From an uncultured Treponema sp. (GTDB lineage Bacteria > Spirochaetota > Spirochaetia > Treponematales > Treponemataceae), in assembly GCF_946187725.1 (NCBI RefSeq), contig NZ_CAMHSK010000010.1, positions 32,533-96,532 of the forward strand: a stretch of 64,000 nucleotides of DNA, read 5' to 3'. Both the position numbers and the translations under genes were made by a program. Below the pieces are notes generated by a model, which saw only the letters and a program-made list of their open reading frames with translations, was not told the DNA's origin and made no database searches. This document shows positions 1 through 9,134 of this stretch, piece after piece (position 1 is the stretch's first letter; every line of letters starts with the position of its first letter).

Positions 1-423
1 CACGCGGGTATTTATTTTGTTCGCGTTTGCAGAAAATGCGTTCCATGAAATTGAGTTGTTTACATCCATGAGTTTTTTAATATTCACGAGTGTAAGCTGG
101 GAAACAGAAAATTTATAATAATTACAGAGGAAATCGAGAGTACTTTCATAATCAGAAAAACGCTGCCCCATAATGACGGAACGCTCATTTTCCACAAACT
201 GTTCGCCGTCCGGTGCTTTGATGTCTGAAATCTTCTTGTCGAGTTTGTAAGGGTCCGGGGTAATCATCGCCTTTTTGACAAGGAATTCAAAGACAACTTT
301 TACGCAAGTGTGCAAAAGTCTGTAATTTTCGAGAACGCGTGGAAGTTCCTCTGTGTCATACCACTGAGCCTTCGTGTCTAAAGCCTGAAGCAAAGTCTCT
401 GTAAAATTATTTCCATTTTCCAT
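1..423 (-). CDS. Conserved hypothetical protein, truncated by window edge
   Basis: An open frame runs leftwards from an ATG at 421-423 to the window edge without a stop, giving 141 residues of an incomplete protein. It begins MENGNNFTETLLQALDTK and is rich in charged and aromatic residues, with no signal peptide, membrane segment or motif I can name, so it is probably a soluble helical cytoplasmic protein. Codon use looks like the neighbouring genes. There is no clear Shine-Dalgarno site in front of the ATG. It diverges from thrS; the 242-base gap between them is filled mainly by a repeat element. I do not recognise the family. That the frame is coding is supported by its length, its low content of odd codons and its being unbroken. 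Confidence 0.7.
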   Translation of the reverse strand, partial: MENGNNFTETLLQALDTKAQWYDTEELPRVLENYRLLHTCVKVVFEFLVKKAMITPDPYKLDKKISDIKAPDGEQFVENERSVIMGQRFSDYESTLDFLCNYYKFSVSQLTLVNIKKLMDVNNSISWNAFSANANKINTRV

Positions 424-445
424 ATTATGAGTATCGGCATTTCTC

Positions 446-592
446 AATTAGAAATTAGCAATTAGTAATGAGCAGTGAGCAATTTTTTATGGCGCGAATT
501 TTTTCGTCGGACGCTGTTCCGCAGTTCGGTAGCCCTCATTCTTCCGCTGCGCTCCAGAACGCCTTCGGCGCTGCTCCATAGCTGGGCGGCAT
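446..592. repeat. Intergenic copy of modular repeat: AT-rich module plus GC-rich module
   Basis: Bases 446-486 are an AT-rich module containing AATTAGAAATTAGCAATT and GAGCAGTGAGCAATT. The same words recur at 2921-2951 inside the ABC-F gene and, as an inverted repeat, at 13787-13832. Bases about 490-592 form a GC-rich module with small palindromes. On the minus strand it carries TATGGAGC, also found in the ABC-F copy, and the order GC module then AT module is the same in both. It fills the gap between the edge gene and thrS. Confidence 0.6.
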
Positions 593-604
593 TTATTTTG
601 ATTA

Positions 605-633
605 TTGAAACTTATTGCTGAAAACACTATTCT
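605..633 (+). promoter_or_regulatory. Likely thrS promoter
   Basis: TTGAAA at 605-610 and TATTCT at 628-633 are 17 bases apart. Transcription would start near 640, leaving about 26 bases before the thrS ATG at 666, with the ribosome binding site AGAAGG in between. Confidence 0.45.
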
Positions 634-665
634 ATATAAACATTTTAAAAACAGAAGGTACAATT

Positions 666-2423
666 ATGGCAGTTGATGAAAAACTTCAGATTGTGCGTCA
701 CTCTTGCGCACATGTTATGGCGGAAGCCGTCAAGCATTTGTTTCCGGGAACCAAAATTGCAATCGGCCCGGCTATCGAAAACGGATTTTATTACGATTTT
801 GACTTTTCCACCGCCACTACCAAATTGACCGAAGATGATTTTGCTGCAGTTGAAAAAGAAATGCGAAAAATTCTTGCAAGCGGTGCAGAATTCGTACGCA
901 AAGAAGTTTCAAAAGAAGAAGCTGTCAAGCTTTTCGCAGACGAGCCTTACAAACTTGAGCTGATTAACGATTTGCCGGAAGGCGAAACAATCTCAACTTA
1001 CGAGCAGGACGGCTATCTCGACCTTTGCCGTGGCCCGCATGTTGCAACAACAAAAGAAATCAACGGTCAGGCTTTCAAGCTCGACAAAATTGCAGGTGCT
1101 TACTGGCGCGGTGACTCAAACCGCCCGATGCTCACACGAGTATACGCTCTCTGCTTTGAAAAACCGAACGACCTCAAAGAATATCTCGCTATGCTCGCAG
1201 AAGCCGAAAAACGCGACCACCGAAAGCTCGGTACCGAAATGGACTTGTTCCATGTTGACCCGGAAAATCCAGGTCAGGTTTACTGGCACCCGAACGGATG
1301 GACAATCTACACCACAATGCAGGATTACATGCGCAAAATGGTTCGCCGCGACGGCTATCAGGAAGTAAACACTCCTGCAATCATGCCACGCACTCTCTGG
1401 GAGCGAAGCGGTCACTGGGATCACTACCAGCGCAACATGTTCATCACCGAGTCAGAAAAGCGTTTGTTCGCAATCAAACCGATGAACTGCCCTGGTGCAC
1501 TTGAAATCTTCAAGAGCCGACAGCGTTCATACAAAGACCTGCCTTTGCGTTTGGCAGAATTCGGTCATGATGTTCGAAACGAAGCAAGCGGCACTTTGCA
1601 CGGGGTAATGCGCGTTCGAGGATTCGTTCAGGACGACGCTCACATCCTTTGTACAGAAGACCAGGTTGCATCAGAAGTTGCTAAATTCTGTAAGCTCCTC
1701 AAAAATGTTTACCATGACTTCGGTTTCGATGATTTGGTCGTAAAATTCTCAACAATGCCAGAAGACCATGTAGGCGATTTGGCAACATGGGAGCGTGCCG
1801 AAAAGGCTTTGGCAGACGCTTGTCATGAAGCAGGATTGAATTATGAAATCCAGCCGGGCGAAGGTGCATTCTACGGTCCAAAACTGGAATTCAAGCTTTA
1901 CGACTGTATCGGTCGCGAATGGCAGTGCGGCACAATTCAGGCTGACTTCCAGCTTCCGTCTGCAGAGCGCCTTGACGCAACATACATCGGTGCCGACAAC
2001 CAGAAGCATCACCCGGTAATGCTCCACCGTGCAATTTTGGGTTCTTTTGAGCGATTCCTTGGTATCCTCATTGAGAACTTTGCTGGTGCATTCCCGACAT
2101 GGCTTGCATTCGAGCAGGCAGCAATCGTTCCAGTCACAAATGATTTCGATGACTACGCAAAAGAAGTCAACGATATTCTTGTGGCCAACGACATCCGCTC
2201 GAACGCATATCTTTCAACAGACAATATGCGCTCAAAAATCAAGACAATCACAAAGGAGCACAAGACTCCTTACATCTTGATTCTTGGCGAAAACGAAAAG
2301 AAAGAGCGAACAGTTACAGTCCGATTCCGCCAGTCAAGCGGCCTCGAGCAGAAAACAATGAAGATTGAAGAGTTCGTGGGCTATGTACAAGAGAAAGTAA
2401 ATACACATTTCGTGGGTATCTAA
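666..2423 (+). CDS. thrS: Threonine--tRNA ligase without TGS domain
   Basis: Charges tRNA-Thr with threonine in the cytoplasm. The 585-residue protein starts directly with the editing domain: H12xxxH16 and C120-R-G-P-H124 are the usual editing-site residues. The class II core follows, with the zinc ligands expected in MNCPGA, DDAHI and HPVMLHR and motif 2 around [16 protein letters not shown]-terminal anticodon-binding domain takes up about the last 100 residues. The usual N-terminal TGS domain (about 60 residues) is absent, as in Borrelia ThrRS, so this is a lineage trait rather than damage. The ATG at 666 is chosen because AGAAGG lies seven bases upstream; an in-frame start at 615 would add 17 unlike residues. 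A strong terminator follows at 2461-2509. Confidence 0.97.
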   Translation: MAVDEKLQIVRHSCAHVMAEAVKHLFPGTKIAIGPAIENGFYYDFDFSTATTKLTEDDFAAVEKEMRKILASGAEFVRKEVSKEEAVKLFADEPYKLELINDLPEGETISTYEQDGYLDLCRGPHVATTKEINGQAFKLDKIAGAYWRGDSNRPMLTRVYALCFEKPNDLKEYLAMLAEAEKRDHRKLGTEMDLFHVDPENPGQVYWHPNGWTIYTTMQDYMRKMVRRDGYQEVNTPAIMPRTLWERSGHWDHYQRNMFITESEKRLFAIKPMNCPGALEIFKSRQRSYKDLPLRLAEFGHDVRNEASGTLHGVMRVRGFVQDDAHILCTEDQVASEVAKFCKLLKNVYHDFGFDDLVVKFSTMPEDHVGDLATWERAEKALADACHEAGLNYEIQPGEGAFYGPKLEFKLYDCIGREWQCGTIQADFQLPSAERLDATYIGADNQKHHPVMLHRAILGSFERFLGILIENFAGAFPTWLAFEQAAIVPVTNDFDDYAKEVNDILVANDIRSNAYLSTDNMRSKIKTITKEHKTPYILILGENEKKERTVTVRFRQSSGLEQKTMKIEEFVGYVQEKVNTHFVGI

Positions 2424-2509
2424 AGCAGCCCTACGGGCACAGCTCTTCGGGAGACTCGCTAAACGCTTCTCAAGCGTTTTTGCCCCGCATCCGTGCGGGG
2501 CTTTTTTTT
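2424..2509 (+). repeat. Modular palindromic repeat doubling as thrS terminator
   Basis: Immediately after the thrS stop lie GGCACAGC (2436-2443) and GAGACTCGCT (2451-2460), then a perfect hairpin AAACGCTT-CTC-AAGCGTTT (2461-2479). A second hairpin, GCCCCGCA-TCCG-TGCGGGGC (2482-2501), follows. The reverse complement of the first part matches 2858-2882 inside the ABC-F gene (AGCGAGTCTC then GAAG then GCTGTGCC), so this is one copy of a repeat family and not just a terminator. Confidence 0.7.
2482..2509 (+). terminator. Rho-independent terminator of thrS
   Basis: An eight-base-pair GC-rich stem with a TCCG loop (2482-2501) is followed by eight T residues (2502-2509). It works in the thrS direction only; on the other strand no T run follows the stem. 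Confidence 0.9.
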
Positions 2510-2513
2510 GCTT

Positions 2514-4577
2514 TTAATTAAATTCTTCAAGCTGCATTGCGGCTTCTTCCCACTGGGCGTTTAGCTCGTCGAGTTTTGCCGACAACTCAGAAATGCGGGC
2601 TTGCACAGCTTTTGCTTTTTCGCCGTTTGAGTAAACTTCGGGATTGGCCATTTTATTTTCTTCGAGAGATTTTTCTTCTTCGATTTTGGCGATTTCAGCT
2701 TCTATTTGTGAAACACGCTTTTCAGCCTTCCGTTTTTCTGCCTCGTATTTCTTTTTCTCTTCATAAGAAAGCCGTGCATCCGATTTTTCAGACTGATTCG
2801 GGGTGTTGCGGGGTATGGAGCGACCCGACAGGGGCAAAACCTGCGAGGCAGGTTTTGAGCGAGTCTCGGTGAAGGCTGTGCCTGAACCGCTCCCCGCCAA
2901 TTGTGGGACTCCCCCCTTCCCATTGCTAATTGCTAATTGCTCACTGCTAACTTCCTCCCCGTTTGCCTCTCGCTCAATCCGTTCCATGTAATAGCGGTAG
3001 TCGCCTGGGAATGTGCGGAATTTGCCCGGTTTGAGTTCGAGCACGCGTGTTGAAAGCTCTTCGATAAATCCTCGGTCGTGGCTGACGAAAATTACTGTGC
3101 CACCAAAGTCTTTGAGGGCTTCGAGAAGGACATCTTTTGAATGCATGTCCAGGTGGTTGGTCGGTTCGTCAAGAATGAGAAGGTTGACCGGCTTGAGAAG
3201 GAGTTTGAGCAGTGCCACACGCGATTTTTCACCGCCCGAAAGCACATCGAGGCTCTTGAAAACATCATCGCCACGGAAAAGGAACGCACCCAGCATATCA
3301 CGCAATTTCGGAATCAAATCAAGCGGCGCTTCGGCCTCAATCGTTTCAAGAATAGTCGCGCTGCCTTTGAGGGTTTCGGCGTTATCCTGCGAGAAGTAGC
3401 CGATTGAAACGCCTGCACCCAGTTTTACGCTGCCCTCAAAATTTGGGTCAACACCAGCAAGAATTCGCAAAAGAGTGGATTTTCCGGCACCGTTGTGACC
3501 TGCGACCACAAGACGGTCTCCATTTTCAAGAAGCAAATCAAGATTGTCGAGAACCTTTTTTTCTCCATCGTAAGATTTTGTTACTTTTTCAAGCGTGGCA
3601 ACAAGACGCCCCGAATGAGGAGCCTGCGGGAACTTGAAATGAATCTTTTTGAGTGATTCAGGAATGACGATTTCGTGCTCAAGGATTTTGTCGAGCATTT
3701 TCTGTCGCTCCTGAGCCTGTGCCGCCTTTGTAGCCTTGGCACCAAAGCGGTCGATAAATTCCTGCAAGTGACGGATTTCTTCCTGCTGCTTTTCGTATTC
3801 TTTTATGAGTGTTTCTAGCTCGACTTCACGAACCTTTTCGTAGTGAGTAAAATTGCCGGGGTATCGGTGAAGCTCGCCGTTAAAAAGCTCGTAGACTTCG
3901 TTGATTGTATGGTCAAGGAAATATCGGTCATGACTTACAAGCAAAAATCCGCCTGCATAATTGTTCAGAAATTTTTCGAGCCATTCACGCGCCTCAATAT
4001 CGAGGTAGTTGGTCGGTTCATCAAGAAGAAGAATGTCCGGGTTTACCATGAGATTTTTGGCAAGGGCGATTCGCATCTGCCATCCGCCGGAAAATTCTTC
4101 GCAATTGCGGTCCAAGTCTTCATGAGAGAAACCAAGACCAATCAAAATCTGCTCGGCGGTTACATTCCTGCGGTTAAAACCGGAACTTTCCATTTCGTTT
4201 ATGATTTCATCATGGCGTTCAAGAAGGACTTTCTGATTTCCAATGCCTGCTTTCAAATCATCACCGATTTTATCAAGTTCTTCCTGCAATTTGTATCCGA
4301 ATGCAAAGGCTTTGTCGGCCTCTTCACGAAGCGTGCATCCGTGGTGAGTAAGGCCGCTCTGAGGAAGATAGGCGATTCTTGCATCTTTGGAAACCGCACG
4401 AGAACCGTCATCCGGTGAGACAAGTCCTGCCATTACTTTGATGAGAGTTGATTTACCTGTTCCGTTTGCGCCAGTAAGCGCTGCCTTGCTGCCAGCAGCT
4501 AAATTTACCGATACATTTTTAAGAATATCCCTGTCGCCAAAAGCAAGCGACACCTTGTTGAATTGAACAAATGCCAT
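2514..4577 (-). CDS. ABC-F family ATPase with in-frame repeat-derived linker
   Basis: A soluble protein of two ATP-binding cassettes without membrane segments, the ABC-F class that acts on ribosomes (translation factors and antibiotic-protection proteins). Cassette 1: Walker A GANGTGKST (36-44), signature FSGGW, Walker B ILLLDEPTNYLD. Cassette 2: Walker A GHNGAGKST, LSGGE, LLILDEPTNHLD. A charged linker lies between them and a C-terminal coiled coil follows. The ATG at 4577 (687 residues, starting MAFVQFNKVS) fits the family better than one 12 codons upstream. Residues about 542-591, between cassette 2 and the coiled coil, are encoded by a copy of the intergenic repeat family and read as a Gly/Ser/Pro-rich stretch ending SIPRNTP. 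Without it the length would be normal for Uup-like members. It lies 60 bases downstream of the activase-like gene. Which ABC-F subgroup it belongs to, and any antibiotic link, cannot be told. Confidence 0.93.
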   Translation of the reverse strand: MAFVQFNKVSLAFGDRDILKNVSVNLAAGSKAALTGANGTGKSTLIKVMAGLVSPDDGSRAVSKDARIAYLPQSGLTHHGCTLREEADKAFAFGYKLQEELDKIGDDLKAGIGNQKVLLERHDEIINEMESSGFNRRNVTAEQILIGLGFSHEDLDRNCEEFSGGWQMRIALAKNLMVNPDILLLDEPTNYLDIEAREWLEKFLNNYAGGFLLVSHDRYFLDHTINEVYELFNGELHRYPGNFTHYEKVREVELETLIKEYEKQQEEIRHLQEFIDRFGAKATKAAQAQERQKMLDKILEHEIVIPESLKKIHFKFPQAPHSGRLVATLEKVTKSYDGEKKVLDNLDLLLENGDRLVVAGHNGAGKSTLLRILAGVDPNFEGSVKLGAGVSIGYFSQDNAETLKGSATILETIEAEAPLDLIPKLRDMLGAFLFRGDDVFKSLDVLSGGEKSRVALLKLLLKPVNLLILDEPTNHLDMHSKDVLLEALKDFGGTVIFVSHDRGFIEELSTRVLELKPGKFRTFPGDYRYYMERIEREANGEEVSSEQLAISNGKGGVPQLAGSGSGTAFTETRSKPASQVLPLSGRSIPRNTPNQSEKSDARLSYEEKKKYEAEKRKAEKRVSQIEAEIAKIEEEKSLEENKMANPEVYSNGEKAKAVQARISELSAKLDELNAQWEEAAMQLEEFN
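2801..2958. repeat. Modular palindromic repeat inside the ABC-F coding sequence
   Basis: This stretch contains GGGGTGTTGCGGGGT (near-identical to 21602-21616 inside tonB), a perfect nine-base-pair stem AAAACCTGC-GAG-GCAGGTTTT (2836-2856), AGCGAGTCTC (2858-2867) and GCTGTGCC (2875-2882) shared with 2424-2460, and the AT module at 2921-2951 shared with 446-486. It keeps the ABC-F frame open on the minus strand. Confidence 0.75.
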
Positions 4578-4637
4578 AATTAACCTAAATGATAAATTGA
4601 TATAGATTCGCACCGATTAAAAGTGCGCTTCCCCAGA

Positions 4638-7600
4638 TTAACCGACGGTCTGGTACCTCGATTTTTCGTTCATAATCAGCATTTGCAGACGGTTTTCGAC
4701 ATTTGCAAAGCTTGTGTCCGGGTCAAGGTCGAGCGGCAAAATCTGAACGGCAGGAAATTCTTCCTTTACCTTTTTCATGATTCCACGGCCACAAATATGA
4801 TTCGGGAGACAACCAAACGGCTGAAGAATTACAAACGACTGAACTCCTCGAAGCGCGTATTCCTTGATTTCACCCGGAATTAACCAGCCTTCACCCGAAA
4901 GGAAGGTACGGTTCATGATTTCGTCAGTTTCGGCTGCAAGAACAGGGAGCGGTGTTGCCTTTTCAAAGAGAGGATGCTGACTAGCTTCCTTTTCACAGAC
5001 TTTCTGCGCATACCCAAAGAGTTTTTCTGCGACGCGGTCAAAAATCGCATTCATTTTGTCGAATTTGACATTCAAATCCTTTGACTCGACTACGCGGGCA
5101 TAAAAATCTTTTCGGAACACATTCGCCATTCGAGGCAGAATCACTTCCATTCCGTTTTCTTCAAGATATCGTTCAACATGGAAGTTTGAACCAGGATGGA
5201 ATGTAACGAGATATTCACCGGTCACAAAGACACGCGGACGCGGATTTGAGCGGTCGTATTTAATCTGACAGAGTTTTTTGATTCCTTTTTTGTATGCTTT
5301 GAGTGCCTTTGAAATGCCTTTGTCAATTCCAAGTGCGATATCATCAATCACTTCGTCAAATACGCGGTTTGTCTCGCCCTTGTTAAGCTCATACGGACGA
5401 ATCTGACGGCGCAGTTCTTCGAGCATGTCCATCATCGTAACGACCCACAGCGAGCGGATGTTAAAGAGCGCACCGAGTCTGAACCCAGGATGCATATTTT
5501 TTGAATCAACAGGGTCAGTTGAGACAATCGGAACCTGATTGAATCCCGCCGCATCAAGCGCACGACGGAGCAATGCCGAATAATGCGAAAGACGACAGTC
5601 GCCCTGATATTTTGCCATACCGATTGCAACGCGGTCGAGCGGATATTTGCCGCTTTGAAGCGCAGAAATTGCCTCACCGATTACCATTTGAGCCGGGAAA
5701 CAAGTGTCGTTGTGAACATATTTTTTGCCCACCTGAATCTGACTGTTTTCACCAAGCGAAAGCGGCAGTGCACGCAATCCCTGTTTTCGCAAAACACCAG
5801 AAAGCAGCTTACAGAAAGCGACAGAAACATTCGGAATCAGAACTGTGCGCATCTCCAAATCTTCTTTGCTGAATTTTGAAGAATAAGCGTCGCCCAACTC
5901 TTTAAACGGGAGATTGCCTTTTTTGGCCCTTCGCTCAGTAATCGTCTCGATGAAAGACTTTACGCGGATATTTAGGGAATTGGCCGCCCCGCCCTCATCA
6001 AGCTTGAGAATCAGCGGAGATTTTTCGGAAGTCTCGTTCATGATTCTGATGATTTCGTCTGAAAGAATCGCATCATGTCCGCAACCAAAGCTTACAATCT
6101 GAACATATTCAAGCACCGGCGATTTTGCCGCCAAAAGCGCGCCCGAAAGCATTCGTGTGTGGAAGTTATTTGTGACTTCGGCACGGGTGTAACGAAGATT
6201 AACATCGTTCAGTTCCGGCAAAGAATCAACCGTAAGAACAGGAATGTATTGCTTTGTAAAGACTCGCGAAAGATCGTGGCTTACAAGCGCATCCGTGTGA
6301 TAAGGACGACCGGCCAGAACCACGGCAAAACTTCCTTCTTCGGTCACTTTGTCGATAATCTTCTGGCCTTCCTCACGCAATTTTGCACGGAAAGATTTAA
6401 GTGCTGTTTCACCCTGCTCAAAAGCGGCCTCAATTTCACTTTTTGGAAGCCCATAAGCCGAGTTAAAGTAATTGAGAATCTGATTTTTGCGGTCAGTTTC
6501 CGAATACCAGTGGAACATCGGGTTGTCAAAAGGAACATTCCAGCGTCGTGCAGGATTTTCGGAATGAGAAATAATCAGCGGATAGCCTTTTACGACTGCA
6601 CAAACATAATTTGATGCTCTTGCCTTGTCGGTCGCAGGCATTTCCATGACCATTGGCATAAAGATTCGGCAATTTTCTTTGATTTTTTCAAACTGTTTGA
6701 CCAAATCCTGGATGTGGCCGTGGGCTAGTTTGGCTGGGAAGCAGACAGTGTCGCTTGGAACGAATGGGATGCCGTTTTCGAACATTTCCCGGCTGCTTTT
6801 GTGCGAGAGAATTACGTCGTAACCGAGAGAACGGAAGAAAGTTGACCAGAAAGGCATTGAATCCCAGAATTCGAGAGTTCGTGGCAATCCGATTGTGATA
6901 TTTTTCTTTTGGCTGACTTCTTTATAATCCCATTTTTTGAAAAGAAGCTGCTCGCGGATAAGGAAAAGGTCTGGAGTGTAGCGTGTCTTTGACTCAGGAA
7001 TCACGCCCGGCTTTGTTTTCTCAGGCTCGCCAAGTCCAGAAACGGCTTCTTCGTCCCCGTCAGAAAGACGGATATTTTTGTCCTCGTCGCTCAATTCTTC
7101 CGGCAGAACAACTTCACCGCGCGCACAACGGTTTCCTGTGATGTAAGTCGTGCCGTTCGAGAACTGAATCAGGCTGCGTGAACAATGGTTCGCACATTTT
7201 GAGCAGATTACATTTTCGCGCTGTGTGTAAGAAAGTGATTCCAGTGCATCAAAGCCGATAAAATGGGATTTTTCGCCCAAATTATGCTTTTCTTTTGTGA
7301 GCAACGCCGCACCGATACAGCCCATTTCGCCTGGGTATGGAGCGCGCTGAACGTCCACGCCTAGATACTGCTCCAGAGAGCGCAAAACAGCATCGTTTTT
7401 GAAAGTTCCACCCTGAACTACGATTTTATTTCCGAGAATGCTTGTATTTGAAATTCGGACAACCTTTGTGAACACGTTTTCGATAATCGAGCGGCAAAGG
7501 CCAGCCATAATGTCATCTGGGCCGCAACCATTTTTCTGCTCGGTGATAATCGTTGAGTTCATGAAGACCGTACATCGGCTTCCGAGGTCAGCAGGCTTTT

Positions 7601-9083
7601 TTGAGCGGAAAGCCGCATCCGCAATTTTGTCAGTCGGGATTTTGAGTGAAGAAGCAAAATTTTCAAGGAAGGAACCGCATCCGCTCGAACAGGCCTCGTT
7701 GAGCGTAATGTTCGTGATGATTCCATCAGAAACCCAGATTCCCTTCATGTCCTGACCGCCAATATCCAGGATAAAGCTCACGTCGGGAACAAAGCGGCGG
7801 GCAGCGGTTGCATGTGCTACTGTTTCAACAGTGTGATAATCAGCTCCGTAAGCCTTTGCAATCAAAAGTTCTCCGTAACCTGTTGTGCCAAGTCCAAGCA
7901 CGTTGAGTTTTACGCCCATCGCCTCGTATTTAGCATGAAGTTCCATGAGTCCGCGGCGAACGACATTGATTGGGTCGCCCCGGTTATTCGCATAGTAACG
8001 ATCAAAGACTTTTTCGTCCTCGGTCATCAAGACCATTTTGCTCGTTGTACTTCCCGCATCAATTCCAATATAAACATTGAGCGTATCGCCCGATTTTAAA
8101 TCAATTTTTGCAAGTTCCGGGGATTTATGAGCTTCACGCCAGGCCCTGCATTCTTCTTCGTTTTCAAAATATGGCTTTTTGATTTTTGAGCCAACATGCT
8201 CCACGCGAACAACTCCGCCATCAAGAGCATGAACGGCATCTTCGATTAAAATTCCGTCCGAACCTTCTTCGCATGGGAAAAGCTCATCCAGTGCAATCGC
8301 CGCACCTCGCGCAACGATTGTCTCCGGGTGCTCCGGGCGGATAATTTCTTCTGGTTTAAGATTTAATTTTTCGGCAAAAGCTTTTACAAGAGTATGGTCA
8401 TAAGTGAGCGGGCCGCCCTCAAAAATAATCGGAGGCTTTAACTCCAGCCCCTGTGCCAGACCGCCCACAGTCTGCTTTACGATTGCATGAAAGGCCGAAA
8501 GGGCAATATCTTCACGTTTAACGCCCTGATTGAGCATGGACTGAATATCTGTCTTTGCAAAAACACCGCATCGCCCTGAAATCGAATGCACTTCCGTTCC
8601 TGCGGCCGCAAGACCTTCAAACTGCTCGGTCGGAACTTTTAAAAGCGAGGCGATTTCATCGATAAAAGCTCCTGTTCCGCCCGCACAGCTTCCGTTCATT
8701 CGCATGTCAGAAGTTACAAGCCGCCCGTCATCATCATAAAAGAAAATAATTTTGGCATCCTGACCGCCAAGCTCAATCGCCGTTCTGGTCTGAGGATACA
8801 AGGCTCGGACAGCCGAAGAATTGGCAACAACTTCCTGAACGAAATGCGCACCGATTTTATCTGAAATCGGTTTTCCGCCTGAACCACAAATCGCAATTCT
8901 GAAACGCTGACCGGGGAATTTCTGTGCTACATCACTCAAAAGCCTTTGAGCTGTGTTCCATTGTTCAGCATGATGCCGTTCGTAATGATTGTAAACGATT
9001 TCGTTTTTTTCAGTATCAAGAATTAAGATTTTAACAGTTGTGGAACCAACATCGATTCCCATTCGCAAAAGTTTCTGTGCCAA
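4638..9083 (-). CDS. Two-domain CoA-dehydratase-activase-like ATPase fused to DUF2229/HgdB-like region
   Basis: A 1,481-residue protein of the BcrAD/BadF-activase superfamily, whose simple members use ATP to push electrons onto 2-hydroxyacyl-CoA dehydratases. Two ASKHA-type ATPase halves are visible: GIDVGSTTVK (9-18) with CAGGTGAF (C133), and GIDAGSTTSK with CSSGCGSF about residue 465. These cysteines are the kind that hold a [4Fe-4S] cluster between activase subunits. A cysteine cluster (CSKCANHC) follows near 640, then the long DUF2229-like and 2-hydroxyacyl-CoA-dehydratase-like regions, so activase and partner are probably one chain. The start is a TTG (9081-9083) with GAGG seven bases upstream; the next ATG is seven codons inside and too far from that site. 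The true substrate of these giant fusions is unknown to me. No acyl-CoA pathway gene lies nearby. Confidence 0.88.
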   Translation of the reverse strand: MAQKLLRMGIDVGSTTVKILILDTEKNEIVYNHYERHHAEQWNTAQRLLSDVAQKFPGQRFRIAICGSGGKPISDKIGAHFVQEVVANSSAVRALYPQTRTAIELGGQDAKIIFFYDDDGRLVTSDMRMNGSCAGGTGAFIDEIASLLKVPTEQFEGLAAAGTEVHSISGRCGVFAKTDIQSMLNQGVKREDIALSAFHAIVKQTVGGLAQGLELKPPIIFEGGPLTYDHTLVKAFAEKLNLKPEEIIRPEHPETIVARGAAIALDELFPCEEGSDGILIEDAVHALDGGVVRVEHVGSKIKKPYFENEEECRAWREAHKSPELAKIDLKSGDTLNVYIGIDAGSTTSKMVLMTEDEKVFDRYYANNRGDPINVVRRGLMELHAKYEAMGVKLNVLGLGTTGYGELLIAKAYGADYHTVETVAHATAARRFVPDVSFILDIGGQDMKGIWVSDGIITNITLNEACSSGCGSFLENFASSLKIPTDKIADAAFRSKKPADLGSRCTVFMNSTIITEQKNGCGPDDIMAGLCRSIIENVFTKVVRISNTSILGNKIVVQGGTFKNDAVLRSLEQYLGVDVQRAPYPGEMGCIGAALLTKEKHNLGEKSHFIGFDALESLSYTQRENVICSKCANHCSRSLIQFSNGTTYITGNRCARGEVVLPEELSDEDKNIRLSDGDEEAVSGLGEPEKTKPGVIPESKTRYTPDLFLIREQLLFKKWDYKEVSQKKNITIGLPRTLEFWDSMPFWSTFFRSLGYDVILSHKSSREMFENGIPFVPSDTVCFPAKLAHGHIQDLVKQFEKIKENCRIFMPMVMEMPATDKARASNYVCAVVKGYPLIISHSENPARRWNVPFDNPMFHWYSETDRKNQILNYFNSAYGLPKSEIEAAFEQGETALKSFRAKLREEGQKIIDKVTEEGSFAVVLAGRPYHTDALVSHDLSRVFTKQYIPVLTVDSLPELNDVNLRYTRAEVTNNFHTRMLSGALLAAKSPVLEYVQIVSFGCGHDAILSDEIIRIMNETSEKSPLILKLDEGGAANSLNIRVKSFIETITERRAKKGNLPFKELGDAYSSKFSKEDLEMRTVLIPNVSVAFCKLLSGVLRKQGLRALPLSLGENSQIQVGKKYVHNDTCFPAQMVIGEAISALQSGKYPLDRVAIGMAKYQGDCRLSHYSALLRRALDAAGFNQVPIVSTDPVDSKNMHPGFRLGALFNIRSLWVVTMMDMLEELRRQIRPYELNKGETNRVFDEVIDDIALGIDKGISKALKAYKKGIKKLCQIKYDRSNPRPRVFVTGEYLVTFHPGSNFHVERYLEENGMEVILPRMANVFRKDFYARVVESKDLNVKFDKMNAIFDRVAEKLFGYAQKVCEKEASQHPLFEKATPLPVLAAETDEIMNRTFLSGEGWLIPGEIKEYALRGVQSFVILQPFGCLPNHICGRGIMKKVKEEFPAVQILPLDLDPDTSFANVENRLQMLIMNEKSRYQTVG

Positions 9084-9110
9084 AATATTGCCTCAACTTG
9101 ATTATAAAAC

Positions 9111-9134
9111 AAAAAAAGGGGGGAAGTCTCCCCC
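9111..9134 (-). terminator. Terminator between helicase and activase genes
   Basis: On the minus strand the GGGGGA/TCCCCC stem (9119-9134) is followed by a run of seven T (9111-9117), a good intrinsic terminator for transcripts coming from the helicase. A TATAAT (plus-strand ATTATA at 9101-9106) lies right behind the T run and could start the activase message about ten bases before its TTG. Confidence 0.65.

Noticed and set aside
3843..4418. Open frame of 191 codons opposite the ABC-F gene
   Set aside because: It lies wholly antisense to the first ATPase cassette, whose motifs are unmistakable.
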